Shown piece after piece: positions 1 through 11,827 of a DNA stretch of 48,708 nucleotides. Positions within the stretch are counted from its first letter, which is position 1, and the number at the start of each line of letters is the position of its first letter. The position numbers and the translations under genes were made by a program. The notes beneath the pieces are model-generated. The model searched no databases and was not told the origin of the DNA. It saw only the letters and a list, made by a program, of their open reading frames with translations. This stretch comes from Nymphaea colorata (taxonomy: Eukaryota; Streptophyta; Magnoliopsida; Nymphaeales; Nymphaeaceae). The stretch is from positions 1 through 48,708 of the forward strand of contig NW_022205146.1 of the NCBI RefSeq assembly GCF_008831285.2. The letters are read 5' to 3'.

Positions 1-1739
1 TAAAAAGGAATCAACAAAGAAAAACAATGGTATACTATAGATACAAATTAGCTAACATGCATATATACGATAAAATGTACATATGTGTACACAGAACCTT
101 CATATAACATCATAATAATTATTGAATACATGCAGTGAATTACTCCTTATTAAACAGTGAATGACAGACATATAAGCACTTAAGAGGCTTGAAAGTTGAA
201 AGTTTAAGAACTAAATAAATTTCAATAACACATAATAATACAAGGAAGTGATTGATCTCAGGTCAGAATGCAAAATATCACAAATCAGTCTTGCAAGTAC
301 GAAGAAAAAAAGACAATCCTTTTTGGAATTTGCTTAAATGCACACAATTACATGTTGAACAATAAGATACACAATGCAACCATAATTAGACATTGACCAT
401 CATCCCAGAACATCAATAAGTGGCTAGACAATCTGGATGAATTTTAATGAGACGATATGAATCCTTGTGTTTAGCATCCGAACCTTTTGAAAATGTGTCA
501 CATCGGTACATTTATACCTTTTCCAACTAAGTTACACAGCTGCATTCAAAATAAAAAGGTTACAGGTTCTTGTTTTTGCCACACTTCTTTAAGACATTCC
601 TCGCAGACAAGCATAATCAGATAACTGATGATAGACTGCATTTCACAAAAACAAGTAACAGAAAGGAAAAGAAAATTTTTTCATTGTTTTCGCAAGGTAA
701 TTATTATATGCATATTTGCAAAATTCCTACATCCAACACAAAAAACCAGTACTATGATCAACTAACTAATTTTCACTTATGAAGACAATGCCTAAGAAAG
801 AGTAAGCATCACATTTCAAGAGATCAACATTTATTAACACAAGTAGACATGCTCAGAGAAAGAACAACCATGGTGGAAACATAAATCAAATTTACATACC
901 TATAACTTGAAAGGATTGCAATGAGAACCAGTAGTTTGTTTGAGAAGAATGGTTCCGGTTCTTCTAATACCTCTGGCAGAAAGGCCTCAGGTTGATCACC
1001 AGCTGTCATATGACCAGGAGAAAGAAGAGGAAGGATAGAATCCCATGCAAAATACAGGAGTTAGACATGCAGATATTCAAATTTGTTCAGCGATTTTTAC
1101 CCACAATGCACACATAGGTTACTAATAATATAATCTTAAGTATTAAACGTATAGATAGATGTATTGCTGAATGGAGACTAGGAAGCCAAAAGTGAGATCC
1201 CAAGTTCAGTGTAAGCATTCTTTGTTACTGAATTGACTTCAGTGACTCAAACATCTCAAATAAGCAGGCTATAGGTATCATACTGTTTATTCCTTTGCAG
1301 AAATGCTCTTGATTTTTTAACTTCATACAGACCAGAGTTGAGAAAGGTCAGCTTTCCTACTGTTCTCAGGAAGAAAAAAAATGAGATCCTTTTGTTGTAT
1401 CAAACATGAGATGCAAAATAGAAAGCAGCATTTAGATTTTAGAGATAAAAAGTAGACCCTATCAGCATTATTTTTTTATACAGTTCTTTAATGTCAATAG
1501 AAGTGCCAGTGTTAAGCAGATGCCATTGACTTTGATCTAACTGGATCCAGTCTAAATTCATAGCCACATGCATCCAGATCCACACATCCTTATGTACTGC
1601 ATTTCGACATATTTTCTGTTAGTTGAACATATTTTAATGAGAATTATGGCATTGACTTATTTCTGACAGAAGTGACTGATGCGTCCTGCCTTGTAGCTGC
1701 TCAAATCTCACCAAGATGCAGTCGCTTCCCAAGATCTAT
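1..1739. other. AT-rich unassigned region with one possible exon
   Basis: AT-rich sequence of intron or intergenic type. The only exon-like piece is on the minus strand at about 899-1009. It encodes a run containing AGDQPEAFLPEVLEEPEP and FFSNKLLVLIAILSSYR, followed by a GTATGT donor-like site. I do not recognise the protein, and a chance open stretch is possible. Nothing else in this stretch can be supported. Confidence 0.25.
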
Positions 1740-3900
1740 TGGGAACTAACAAGCCGAAGGAGGTTAAAAGAATAGGGAATACAAAATTCGATCCCAAGTC
1801 GGACACAACCCGACTGAATATATCCCTTAGGACCGAAATACAAGTGGAATGTCCCTCCCAATTTTCAACCTACTACAATCAAGAGTGGGGATGTGAGGCT
1901 TTACAAGCGTTCTCGATACAATTTTGAACTCTCCCTCACTCAACAATCATTCATCCATGCCAAACCATTCATGCAATCCGTAGAATGAGCAATCCACACC
2001 CTTCGCCCTAGGTAAGTCCAACAGCTTGGGAATGTGTCCTCGGCTAAACGAGCTTTAGAGGATTCCCTACAACTGCAAACACGAAGGTTGGCTGGAAATA
2101 GAATGCACCCTCCCATGCAACTATAGGGGGGTTCAGATGTACTTGTTGGAGCTAGTCCAGCACTCACCGAGGAAGAAGGCCAATACAATCCTTGGTATTG
2201 AGCACTTCTCCACAGGCTCAGATCTTGCACACAGCAAGATGGTGATCTCCAGTTGAGTCCTCCTCTCCGAATCACCTCAGCTCGCAAGGAAATACAACAG
2301 ATCACAGTCACATCAAATCAGAAGTACAGGAAGCTAGTAAGTTCTGCACTTCATCGGATTACAGTAGAAACCCCTATTTTGAGTGAACTAGGAGGTAGCA
2401 GACGCTGGATAGACGCCAGTGCTCGTCCCTTCAATGGTCAGCTCCACAGCAGCTCACGTCTTCCTGCTGATCAGTCTCTCCTGCTTGTTCAGTTCTGTGA
2501 CAGCAGCTTACAGAAGCACAAAATCACAGTAGGCAATGGTACAATGATAACGAGAGAACTCAGAAGGTTTAGGAGCATCACGAAGGATCAATTGAACCCC
2601 TGTTAAGTGATGAATTAGGGGAAAACAGGTGCCCGTTTAGCGCCGACACAGTGCTCTTCAAAAATGCAGGTCCAACTCAAGACAGGTTGCAGCGGTGACT
2701 TACATCAATGGATTTGATGTTGCAAATGAACCAGCCAATAAAGCAGATGTATATCTTGCAATTAATCACGATTCAAGGTCATGGAGAATGCACGGTTTCA
2801 CCCAAATCTCTGGTTTCACCGCAAATCTAAGATAGAAATTGGGGAAACTGGCGAGAATCACTCTCGCAGGTGTGAAGCCAGCTTCCATAACAGTGCTCTT
2901 TCAAAAATCATATCTCCTCATCCAGATCTCCTAAAACCATGAAAATTTGTCTAGAGGAAGCTGAAATATGGAGGGATAGATGCTCCAAACCCAGCTCCAA
3001 AGTCACTTCCAACAGCTAACTCGTTGAACTGAAAGTTGCACTTATTTATGCCTAAAACAGCTTGTCTCAGATGCTCAAGTTGAGATCAGAAGTCGATCTC
3101 CTTCTAAAATTCATATCTTCACATCCAAAGCCTCTAAAATAGTGAAATTGGTATGAATGAAGCTAAGTACTGAGGATTAGGCCCAAAGATGCGTCTGATT
3201 CTGCCTGAAATAGTCTGTCGTAGGGCTCAGGCAACGTCTGGAGTCAGTCACCTTCAAAAATTTGCCAAATTCAACCGTAGCTCGGATTGAGCTGAAATTT
3301 GGACCAGTGATAGCTAAGATTCTGATGACGAATGCCCAAAAATTCAGCTTCAAAGCAGCATCCAAAAGGTGAGTCGTTGAGGATTGAAATCAGCCTAGTT
3401 TCTGATGTTGCTCAAAACTGCGCCCCGCCTAATTCCGCGATCCGCTGCCGTGATTCCGATCAGTTCCAGCGAGCTATCCAAAACAGCTTGGATTATCCTC
3501 AAACTTCATCAGAATGTTCTTCCATAAGTTACAAGACAACTGAGCTACTCTCAAATTCAGATCTTGCTCAGATCGTCGGGAATTCACAGATTAACAGAAA
3601 TTTTTGTCACTGCGCCTGTACATAATTCATCCTCTGTTCTTCGTCTTCAATCATCCAATTCCTCAACAGATTTCACTCCGTTGCTCGTCACAAGTAATCC
3701 ACAACAATTAGATACAGAATGCGATAGAAGAACTGATCTCAACAAGAATTAAAGCCGATCTAAGTCGTTCGTTAGGCGATCCGCCTGAAATCGTGCTCGC
3801 CGATCTCGTCAGCACTTCATTTCTTCTTCAAATCCTTCGATCTCAGTCAGATCAGACCGATCTATTCCTCTCGTTAGATGAGTTAAACTCAAATCGATCA
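1740..3900. other. Unassigned, probably decayed LTR-retrotransposon or spacer sequence
   Basis: Mixed-composition sequence without a recognisable protein. The open stretches found at 1940-2311, 2253-2606 and 3332-3625 have no domain or motif I can name and overlap each other on both strands. The texture resembles the non-coding parts of long plant LTR elements, but I see no LTR pair, primer-binding site or polypurine tract. This is an impression, not an identification. Confidence 0.25.
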
Positions 3901-4690
3901 GAACGTCAGCATCCTCTCCATTTCTGATCGGGTAACAGGAAGATCTCGCGGTAGAATCTCCACGGAGTTAGAATTCTTACCGGCTGAAGATGTTCCTCTG
4001 GCTGTCGTGCTGCAGATCTGAGAGGCTCTCGGTGATCAGCGTCCACGCTCCTCCATCGAGCTCACAGTCCTCTGCCCTGGCCTCTAGATGTCCCGATGAT
4101 GGAAGACATCTGCACCTTGGTCGGAATTGCACATCTGCTCAAGATCCGTCACCTGCATTTTCGGTAGAGTTCCCAGTTCCTCTCCTCTGGTTCTGCAGTC
4201 GTTCTTCTTTTCCAGCGAGGTTCCCTCTGCTGGCGAAGCTTTTGGCACAACACCTAAGCAGCTCAAACACTCCACGCGGCAGAGAAAAGGGGTCTTTTCA
4301 TTGATTCAATTTCAAAAGATATAATCTTTGGCGCAGTCTCCAGTTTATATACTACTGGATTGTCTCGGGTGCCACCTGCTGTCTCGGACTGAGACAAGTA
4401 CAAAACCTGTAATGACTCAACAAAATAGAAAACACTGACAATGACTCGGTCTGGGCTTGAACCCAACCGCGATGTGCTCAGGTTAGCCTGAGCTCTTGCT
4501 AGCTAAACCTGATCCTGACGCACACTGTGTTCAGCCCAGTCCGACTCAGCTCCTTTCAGCTGACGTAGTCTTCTTCAGTCCGAACTGTCCATCTCTGATC
4601 TTCGTCCCTAATCTGTTGGCTGCTGGCCCATTGTGTGCTTATCCCTCGGCGTCGTCGGCTATACGTACGCCTAATACCCCAACTGTCACG
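3900..4690 (-). promoter_or_regulatory. LTR-like promoter region (minus strand)
   Basis: Read on the minus strand this lies just beyond the gypsy RNase H/integrase fragment. It contains a TATA-box-like TATATAAACTGG near 4340-4351, followed by an A-rich stretch typical of retroelement leaders. No TG...CA boundaries, LTR partner or primer-binding site could be fixed. It could be the LTR of the adjacent gypsy remnant or of a separate element. Confidence 0.25.
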
Positions 4691-5079
4691 GTGTCATGAA
4701 AGTGTTGTATTAGCTCTCGGGTAAGCTCAGACTATTTTGATATGACTGCCTTACCCTTTCGACATAGTATGCTGCCCTTAACCGAATAATGTGGGATAGA
4801 ATCTGCCTTTTGTTTCAATGTTGCTTTCAGCAATCTAAGATTCTCAACCAAGTCTTGCTCAAGTGCAATCCTTTCCCATAGGTTTGTGCTAATCACGGAT
4901 AATGTCATCAAGTTTTCGCCCACTCGTGATAGTGAATCGGTTGTGGTATTGTCCTGCCCCTTCTTGTATTCTACTACAAAGTCACACACCATGAGTTTGA
5001 CAAGCCAATGTTGCTGGATCGGAGTGCTCACTCTTTGGTTCATAAGGTATTTGAGACTGTTATGGTATGTCCGGACCAC
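4685..5079 (-). pseudogene. Ty3/gypsy RNase H and integrase start, fragment
   Basis: The minus-strand reading begins at an RNase H C-terminal segment with HNSLKYLMNQRVSTPIQQHW, VYKKGQDN-like spacing (VEYKKGQDNTTTDSLSRV) and DSLSR, the usual end of gypsy RNase H. After one in-frame stop the same frame continues into LIQHFHDTVTVGVLGVR, which resembles the start of the integrase zinc-binding region. Reverse transcriptase, the rest of integrase and the gag region are missing. The upstream end abuts plastid-like rRNA sequence, so the fragment is truncated on both sides. It cannot encode a working element. Confidence 0.75.
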
Positions 5080-5142
5080 ATGCGGTGAAGGTAACGACTT
5101 TAGGCATGGCCAGCTCCCAGTGTGAAGGGCGGTGTGTACAAG
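5080..5142 (-). pseudogene. Plastid-type 16S rRNA fragment, part 1 (NUPT)
   Basis: The plus strand reads as the complement of the 3' region of a plastid 16S rRNA: AAGGTAACGACTT, GGCATGGCCAGCTCCCA, AGTGTGA and GGGCGGTGTGTACAAG appear in the expected order and spacing. GTACACACCGCCC (minus strand) is the highly conserved region near the 16S 3' end. The AGTGTGA insertion before GGGCGGTG favours a plastid rather than a mitochondrial source. It is a short nuclear insertion of organelle DNA, not a functional rRNA gene. The continuation lies beyond the MITE at 5482. Confidence 0.8.
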
Positions 5143-5481
5143 CTATGTCACATAGACTCTTCAAAAAAGGGCCACACCCGTGTTGACACGCACCCCAACC
5201 ACATCTTTTTTTGCATCGCACCCCAACCACATCTTTTTTTATGCAAGTTCAAAATAGTTTTCACTTTTTTTTCTTCTCCCTGTCCCTTTCTTTCTTTATG
5301 TATAGTAATAAAAGTAAAAAGAAAGTACAGATTAAACTAAGAAAAAAACTACAATTATATATATTATGAATACATACATTTATATATATATACACCCTTG
5401 CCGCACCCTCACACCCAATTTTTTGGATACGTCGCACCAGCACTCGCACTTGCACAGGCACCCCGCACTCATGTGACATAG
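5143..5481. mobile_element. MITE inserted in the 16S rRNA fragment (8-bp TSD, hAT-like)
   Basis: The 339-bp insert starts CTATGTCACA and ends TGTGACATAG, a perfect 10-bp terminal inverted repeat. It is flanked by TGTACAAG (5135-5142) and TGTACAGG (5482-5489), an 8-bp target duplication differing at one base. Conserved 16S sequence continues across the junction when the insert and one TSD copy are removed. An 8-bp TSD and short TIRs fit a non-autonomous hAT-type MITE. It has no coding capacity. Its interior (about 5193-5410) is related to 10775-10975. Confidence 0.8.
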
Positions 5482-5565
5482 TGTACAGGGCCCGAGAATG
5501 AATTTATCGCTGTATGGCTGACCAGCGATTCTAGCTTCATGCAGGCAAGTCCTCATTCATAATTG
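5482..5565 (-). pseudogene. Plastid-type 16S rRNA fragment, part 2 (NUPT)
   Basis: Continues the plastid 16S similarity: GGGCCCGAGAATGAATTTA, CGCTGTATGGCTGACC, AGCGATT and GCTTCATGCAGGC follow the usual order of the 16S complement, with small deletions after AGCGATT. Differences from the conserved sequence are almost all C-to-T or G-to-A, the pattern expected from deamination of methylated organelle DNA in the nucleus. The similarity fades after about 5565. Confidence 0.75.
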
Positions 5566-5825
5566 GGCACGGGATAAATGGACATTATAAAACTAATGTC
5601 GGGCCTTGCACATTTACTATACGTTAACACTCGCTCAATTAGTCAAGAACTGGTTCCTCCCTTATGTTTCTAAACAAATTTCTTCTCAAGGATTCGTTAT
5701 AATTTGATTTACATAACTAAACGAAAAAGGCTTTTGATTAAATAACAAAACCATCAGGCTTCAGCCTTATCCAGAGTACATCGCTAGCCTAAACCAAAGG
5801 TTGACACACAATGGCAAGATAATAT

Positions 5826-6078
5826 TGTTGGAACATGTTAGATGGTTCTCGGGACCGGGTCAGGATCCATATCTGATCCATCGTGTAGCCCTTGTTGTGC
5901 CTTACTTAAGGATTGTAACCCTAATCTTGAGAGAGTTAATGAAATCATGAGAGAGAGAGTCTGGTTGCTAGTGGGCACCAGTTCCTCCTCATCCGTGGTT
6001 TTTTCTCTCTTGCTGTGGGTTTTTTCACGTTACATCGTGTTCATCGTATTCTTTTTTCCTATATTTCGTATTTCTACA
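5826..6078 (+). repeat. Copia-1 5' LTR
   Basis: A 253-bp block starting TGTTGG and ending ...TTTCTACA, directly followed by a tRNA-iMet type primer-binding site. It shares ordered blocks with the Copia-3 LTR at 40489-40739: TAACCCTAATCTTG, the GAGAGAGAG tract followed by TCTGG, and GCTAGTGGGCACCAG. This supports membership of the same family. No matching 3' LTR is present after the coding region. Confidence 0.75.
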
Positions 6079-6090
6079 TGGTATCAGAGC
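6079..6090 (+). other. Copia-1 primer-binding site
   Basis: TGGTATCAGAGC immediately follows the 5' LTR. It is the standard plant copia primer-binding site, complementary to the 3' end of initiator methionine tRNA. Confidence 0.85.
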
Positions 6091-6205
6091 CGACGAGTTT
6101 GGGAAATTTTTTGGGGTTGTGAAGTTCCAACCTTAATCTCTCTATCACTCACTACTGTTGTCGCCGTTGCTGCTGCCGCCGCCGCCGCCGGGCTGGTCTG
6201 TAGTC

Positions 6206-7711
6206 ATGGTTACGTCTTCCTCGTCGACTGACAATGCTGATCAAACTGAAATCAGGGCTTATAGAACTGAGAATGTTCCCGTTCAGGTCACTACTATTTG
6301 CCTTACCAAGGAGAACTACCTCCCGTGGTCGGCCGCTATGACTATGGGGATTGCTGCCTGCGGTCGGATTGCCTATATCAATGGAAGGAAACCTGAACCG
6401 GCGGAGACAAGTGGTGTGTGGGACATTTGGTTTCTTGAGGATAATCAAGTAAAAACTTGGATTGTCAACTCTGTTTCCGCTGATATCCAACCCTTTATTC
6501 TTCAGAAGAAGACTGCTAGAGACATGTGGGTGATTTTAGAGAACATGTATGGCCAAAAGAAAAAGGCTATCCGGACTTACCAACAAATGAAGACTGTGTA
6601 TGAGCTTCGGCAAGGGAACTTATATGTAGCATATTACTATGGGGCTTTGAAAGCCAAGTGGGAGAATCTTGACTATTATTTTGATGTTACTTGGCACTGT
6701 CCCCAAGATCAGGCACTTTATGTAGCTAAAGAGTGGGAAAATAGGGTGTTCCTCTTTTTAGCTGGTTTGAATGATGAGTTTGAAGGTGTTAGAAGCCAGA
6801 TTCTGAATTCATGAGAAGTGTCGAGTATTGAAGATGTGTATTCTCGTGTTGAAGCTGAAGAACAAAGAAGGCTGGTTACTACTGGGGGAAAGAGGGATCT
6901 CATGTCATATAATGAGAGATCTGCTCTTGTTAGTCGTGGTCCTGGAGGCACTACTAGATCTCTTTGTAGATGTACTCACTACAAGAAGACTGGTCATACT
7001 GTGGATTTCTGTTGGAATCTTCATCCAAAGAAAAAGGGTAACAAAGGGAGGTCTTCTAATGGGAAGTCGACTGTGTCTGAGGAAACAAAATCTAGTGGAG
7101 GAAAGGTCTCCATTTCTACTGAACAGCTTCGTGAACTGAGGGCTTATCTGGGTCGGATCGATGTCAATCAGGTTGAGGCATCAGATGAGTCAAAAGCCAA
7201 TCAAGCTCTTGCCATTGTAGGGGATAAAGGTAACTCTTGTGTGGGAGAATGGATTGTGGACAGTGGTGCTACTCACCACAGGACGGGTAACCTTAAATTG
7301 TTTCATGAGTATAAGCTGTCTTTTGGAAGGGAGCGAGTATCTCTCGCAAATGGTTCCTCTACTTTTGTGGCAGGAGAAGGGAGTCTGTCCTTATTGGACA
7401 AGTTTCATGTGCGAGGAGCATTACATGTCCCTCAACTTCCCTTAAATCTCTTGTCAATTAGTAAACTTACTAAAGAGCTGAATTTTGAACTCATTTTTTC
7501 TGCAAATCACTGTGTTTTGCAGGACTTGGCGACAGGAAAGAGGATTGGGATTGGTTTGGTGTCTGATAGCTTATATCATCTTTCCATACACGTGGCCATG
7601 GCTCTTATGACAGCGATCAGCAAGACAGAAAAGCGAAGAGAAGATTGTCTTCAGCCCTTCTTGTATTGGCATGAATGCCTTGGGCATTTACCTTTTGGCA
7701 TTTTGAAATAG
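6206..7711 (+). pseudogene. Copia-1 gag-protease-preintegrase region, with stops
   Basis: ATG at 6206 is the likely start because it precedes the conserved gag N-terminus; an upstream in-frame ATG at 6158 only adds a low-complexity leader. Gag carries LTKENYLPWSAAM and continues to a TGA stop at 6812-6814. The same frame resumes with VSSIEDVYSRVEAEEQ. The zinc knuckle reads CTHYKKTGHTVDFC, so the second cysteine is replaced by tyrosine. The aspartic protease motif WIVDSGATHH lies near 7252-7281. The preintegrase region WHECLGHLPFG ends at a TAG at 7709-7711. The stops and the damaged zinc knuckle mark a pseudogene. Confidence 0.85.
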
Positions 7712-8840
7712 TTGTTTCCTGATTTGTGTTCCACTCTGAACTTGTCTTTGATTTCTTGTGATGTATGTTAGTTTGCCAAACATGTGAGGGCTTCGTACCC
7801 TATTTCTACTAGTTGTGTTAATGAAGTTTTTTCCTTGGTTCACTCAGATGTATGGGGGCCTTCGAGAATTCATACCCGTCAAGGTTTTCATTATTTTATA
7901 ACTTTTATTGATGACTTCTCTCGGACCACCTTTGTGTACTTGTTAAAAGATCGCAGTGAGGTACCTCATATCATAGAGACTTTCATTCTACTTGTGCAAA
8001 CTCAATATGGTGGAACTGTTAAAACCTTCCGATCGGATAATGCATGTGAGTATATGTGTTAGTCAGTTGAGGATTTCCTTCGAAAAAGGGGGATTGTTCA
8101 TGAGACGTCCTATAATTATACTCCCCCACAAAACGGGGTGGTTGAGAGGAAGAATCGCCAGCTTCTTAATGTCACCAGAGCCCTTTTGTTTTAGAGGAAT
8201 CTTCCCAAACACTATTGGGGTGATGCGGTTCTTACTAATGCGTATCTTATCAACCGCATGCCCAGTCGTGTGCTGAATGGTCGGACTCCCCGTTCTTTAC
8301 TTTCGGGAAGTCATCAACCTTTTCTCCTCCCCCCTCGTGTTTTTGACTGTTTATGTTTTATTCATGATCACAGTCCCAATGTTAAGAAACTTGATCCCTG
8401 GTCTATCAAGGGTGTGTTTGTTGGGTATTCTCCTACTCAGAAAAGGTATAGGTGTCTTGATCCTACCGTTGGTCGAGTTTATGTTACAAGGGATGTTACC
8501 TTCTTGGAACATGCTCTGTCTTGATCCTACCGTTGGTCGAGTTTATGTTACAAGGGATGTTACCTTCTTGGAACATGCCTCTTACTTTTGTGAGAATCCT
8601 CTTCAGGGGAGAAGTCTGTGGTTAGGGAAGAGTATTCTCAGAGTCAAGAGATTTAATTTACAGATTTTTTGGATTACAAGAAAGAAAAACCTGAGAAGGA
8701 GGAAGGGTGTGACACCAGAACTGAGAAGCAAGGTCATCATTTGTTTGGACAGGTCTACTCTAGACGAGGTGCTCGGACAGAGGAGCTAACTAATGGTGCG
8801 AAGTCTACTTCCAATCCCAATGCCATTCCTTCCCTGGATG
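7712..8840 (+). pseudogene. Copia-1 integrase core, with stops and a tandem duplication
   Basis: The integrase core is readable: HSDVWGPSR (first catalytic Asp), FRSDNACEY (second Asp) and [13 protein letters not shown] (catalytic Glu), then the usual NGRTPRSLL and KGVFVGYSPTQKRYRC regions. Stop codons fall near 7768, 8060 and 8192. A 64-bp unit at 8453-8516 is repeated at 8517-8580 and shifts the frame. The degraded linker to RT follows. The DDE residues survive, but no continuous protein is possible. Confidence 0.8.
8453..8580 (+). repeat. 64-bp tandem duplication in Copia-1 integrase
   Basis: The unit starting TGTCTTGATCCTACCGTTGG occurs at 8453-8516 and again at 8517-8580. The copies differ only near their 3' ends by my reading. 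Since 64 is not a multiple of three, the duplication breaks the reading frame. Confidence 0.9.
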
Positions 8841-8859
8841 AACCAAGTCCTACCTTGAA

Positions 8860-10184
8860 GACTCAAGATGGGGTTGAAAAAGAAAATGAAGAACTTCTCA
8901 TTGCCCTGAGAAAGGGTGTCAAGTCATGTACTCAACACCTAATTGGTAATTTTGTATCTTATTTTAGACTTAGCAAGGAATACAAGTGTTTTGTATCTTC
9001 TCTTTCTTTGGCTATGATTCTCAAGTCCGTTGCTGAAGCTCAAAGTGATTCCAAGTGGGCTGATGCTGTGAAAGAAGAAATGGAAGCCTTGAGAAGAAAC
9101 ATGACATGAGAAGTTGTGAAAATTCTTGAGGCGGCTCACTTGGTTGGTTCCAAGTGGGTGTATACCATTAAGTATAAACCAGATGGAAGTGTTGAAAGAT
9201 ACAAAGCTCGTCTTGTAGCCAAGGGGTTTAGTAAAAAATATGAGATTGATTACTTAGAGACTTTTACTCCAGTTGCGAAAATGAAGACAGTTAGAGTTGT
9301 TATGTCCCTAGCTGTGATGAAAGAGTGGAGGATGTACCAACTCGATGCTAAGAATGCTTTTCTCAATAGTGATCTCGAAGAAGAAGTGTATATGTGTATG
9401 CCCCCAGGATATGATGAACCAGAAAAATGTTGTAAGCTGAAAAAGGCCTTATGTGGCCTCAAGCAGTCACCCATAACATGGTTCGAACGGCTCAGACGAG
9501 TGTTGCAACATCATGGGTACAATCAAGGGAATGGAGACCACACTCTATTTGTGAAGAAAAAAAGAGGGCAGGGTCACTCTTTTACTTGTCGATGTGGATG
9601 ACATGATTGTCACAAGAGAGGATGAGGAGGAGATCATCAAGTTAAAAGTGTTACTGGCTGCTGAATTTGATCTCAAGGATCATGGCAAACTGAGGTATTT
9701 TCTTGGTATTGAGATTGCTAGTTCTAGTACTGGCCTTGTGCTAAACCAAAGGAAATACACATTAGATCTGTTGGAGGAGACTGGTGAACTGGGGTGTAGA
9801 CCCGCTTCTACCCCACTTGATACTGGACACAAGTTAAGCCTTAGAGATAGAGAGTTGCTCTGTGAAGAAGCTAAGGGAAGATATCAATGTATGGTTGGAA
9901 AGTTGATTTATCTTACCCTTATGACACCAGATATCACTTTTGCGGTGAATGTACTGAGTCAATTCATGCATGTACCTACTGATGCACACCTGAAGGCTGT
10001 GGACAGAATATTGTGCTATTTGAAGAGAAATCTTGGCAAAGGACTCTTGTATGTAAAACAAGAGACTGTAGAAATCGAGGGGTACTCCGATGCAAACTGG
10101 GCAGGTTGTGCTGATACTAAACGGTCTACCACAGGGTATTGTGTCTACTTGGGAGGAAATCTTGTTGTCTGGAGGAGCAAGTGA
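8860..10184 (+). pseudogene. Copia-1 reverse transcriptase, frameshifted
   Basis: RT motifs appear in order: SKWVYTIKYKPDGSVERYKA, RLVAKGF, QLDAKNAFLN, LKKALCGLKQSP, then after a frameshift near 9560-9595 the active-site region and KDHGKLRYFLGIEIA. The active site reads DVDDM (9588-9602) where copia elements usually have YVDD, so the tyrosine is lost although both aspartates remain. A stop near 9107 separates this from the linker, and another at 10183-10190 separates it from RNase H. Confidence 0.85.
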
Positions 10185-10600
10185 CATGATGTGTGTTCTC
10201 GATCTAGTGTTGAGGCAGAGTATAGAGCTATTGCTATGGGAGTGTCAGAGTTACTATGGCTGAAAATATTGCTGACGGATATCGGGATAGAGATTGAAGG
10301 ACCTATGAAAATGTACTGTGACAACAAGTCTACAATCAACTTAGCCAACAACCCTGTACTATACGACAGAACAAAGCATGTTGAGATTGAACGTCACTTC
10401 ATTCGTGAAAGGATTGATGCTAAAGAGTTAGTCTTACCTTTCATGAAGTCTGCAGACGAAACTGCTGATGTTCTGACGAACGCTCTATCTTCAACTTCGT
10501 TCGAGAGAAATGTATCCAAGTTGGACATGTTTGATATGTATGCCCAACTTGAGGAGGAGTGTATATGCATATGCCACCAGTCCAGAGCATTGTCAAGAGA
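10080..10600 (+). pseudogene. Copia-1 RNase H
   Basis: GYSDANWAGCADTKRSTTGY, then a TGA replacing the arginine codon of the usual WRSKR, then CSRSSVEAEYRAIA, YCDNKSTINLANNP and DRTKHVEIERHFIRERI: the canonical copia RNase H order. The catalytic D, E and D are visible, but the domain is interrupted by the TGA near 10183. It ends with MFDMYAQLEEE near 10560, where homology with Copia-3 also ends. Confidence 0.85.
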
Positions 10601-10774
10601 CTTGGGTGTGGGTACTGGTCAGTGCATATATGTATGTATATATATGTATATATACTCCCAGTTATATATATGCGTATAGCTTACTTCGCAGCTATGTGAG
10701 GAAGAAAATTTTATTTTCAAAAGAGAAATTAATTAGATGCCATGTCAACACGACGCTGGTGCTTGTGCAGCTCC

Positions 10775-10975
10775 AACACGCACCCCAACCATGTCCTTGT
10801 GTCCTTTCTTATGCAAGTTCAAAATATTTTCCATTTTTTTCGTCTCCATGTCCCTTTCTTTCTTTATGTATAGTAATAAAAGTAAAAAGAAAGGACAGAT
10901 TAAGCTAAGAAACAGTCTAAAATTATATATATTATGAATGTGTATATACAATTATACACCCTCGCCGCACCCTTG
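10775..10975 (+). repeat. Second copy of the MITE interior, truncated
   Basis: About 200 bp closely matching 5193-5410, in the same orientation. Shared blocks include CACGCACCCCAACCA, TATGCAAGTTCAAAATA, TTTCTTTATGTATAGTAATA and TATATATTATGAAT. The outer CTATGTCACA ends of the first copy are missing. The two copies flank Copia-1 as direct repeats. No TSD could be identified here. Confidence 0.75.
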
Positions 10976-11407
10976 CAGATTAATATGTATTCTCATTTAA
11001 TTGTATTTAGCCACACAGATATATGGGGAAAAGAAATTTATGTTTCCAAAACAGAAATTAGTTAGATGTTTTGCTAATTAAGCATGATGGTCTCTCTCTC
11101 CCTCTCTCTCTGTGATGACCAAGAAAGAGTGAGTGAAACTCCCATTCCAAGATACTCAAGTTTCTAGAAAAGTATTAGTAAGATGATATGAAGTCATCTC
11201 TTCCAAATGATATTTACTATTAAAAGTCTTTGCAAAAAAAAGTGAGACCTGGACAACATTTTCTAAGGAAATGAACACTAAAAGATATTTAAGTCTAAAA
11301 AAAAAGAGTTAAATAAGATGACCTAAATGCATCTCTAGCTCTCAACAATACAATAAAGACACTTGCAATTCAAACAGAATACAAATTATTATGCTTGGGG
11401 CCTATTT

Positions 11408-11459
<52 letters not shown>

Positions 11460-11827
11460 AAATAGGCCCCAAGCATAAAGTATAACCTAAGTCCAGCCAG
11501 CTCATTATGGATGTGAAACCCTTCAAGGCATCTCCACGTATCACATAGCTACCAACAAAGCTCTCAATACCCTTATAAAAGCATGGTTGATGTTTTCAAG
11601 TAACATGCAATAAAGAAAGCTCCTAAGCATCCCAGACAATTCAATGATATACACAAAATAAAGGATAAGTCTAACACACCAAGTGGAAAAATTGAAGCAT
11701 ATTACATGTGGAATCATAGACATTCCATCTTTATTCATAAAAAGTGTTAAATATAACAGCAAAGATTGCATAAATTCAATTAGAAGAATACGTAATCACA
11801 ACGCTCCAAATATAATGGTCAACTCAC
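10976..11827. other. AT-rich spacer
   Basis: Contains a short CT microsatellite near 11091-11111 and the 90-bp palindrome listed separately. No protein similarity is seen. Confidence 0.4.
11389..11478. repeat. Perfect 90-bp palindrome with a (TA)23 core
   Basis: The 22-nt left arm starting TTATGCTTGGGGCCTATTTT is matched exactly by its reverse complement at the right end. The 46 nt between them are (TA)23, which is self-complementary, so the whole 90 bp is an uninterrupted inverted repeat centred at 11433/11434. It could extrude as a cruciform. It may be the remnant of a tiny foldback element, or an assembly or slippage product. Confidence 0.9.

Larger units (their letters stand above)
5826..10565 (+). 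mobile_element. Copia-1: Ty1/copia retrotransposon lacking its 3' LTR
   Basis: The order is LTR, primer-binding site, gag, protease, integrase, reverse transcriptase, RNase H, as in Ty1/copia. The coding region is broken by several stops, by a 64-bp tandem duplication and by a frameshift in RT. After the RNase H C-terminus (MFDMYAQLEEE) the related Copia-3 has a GAGGGGGAG polypurine tract and LTR; here the sequence reads GAGGAGGAGTGTATATG and departs into unrelated DNA. The element is therefore truncated almost exactly at the polypurine tract/LTR boundary and cannot be active. Confidence 0.85.
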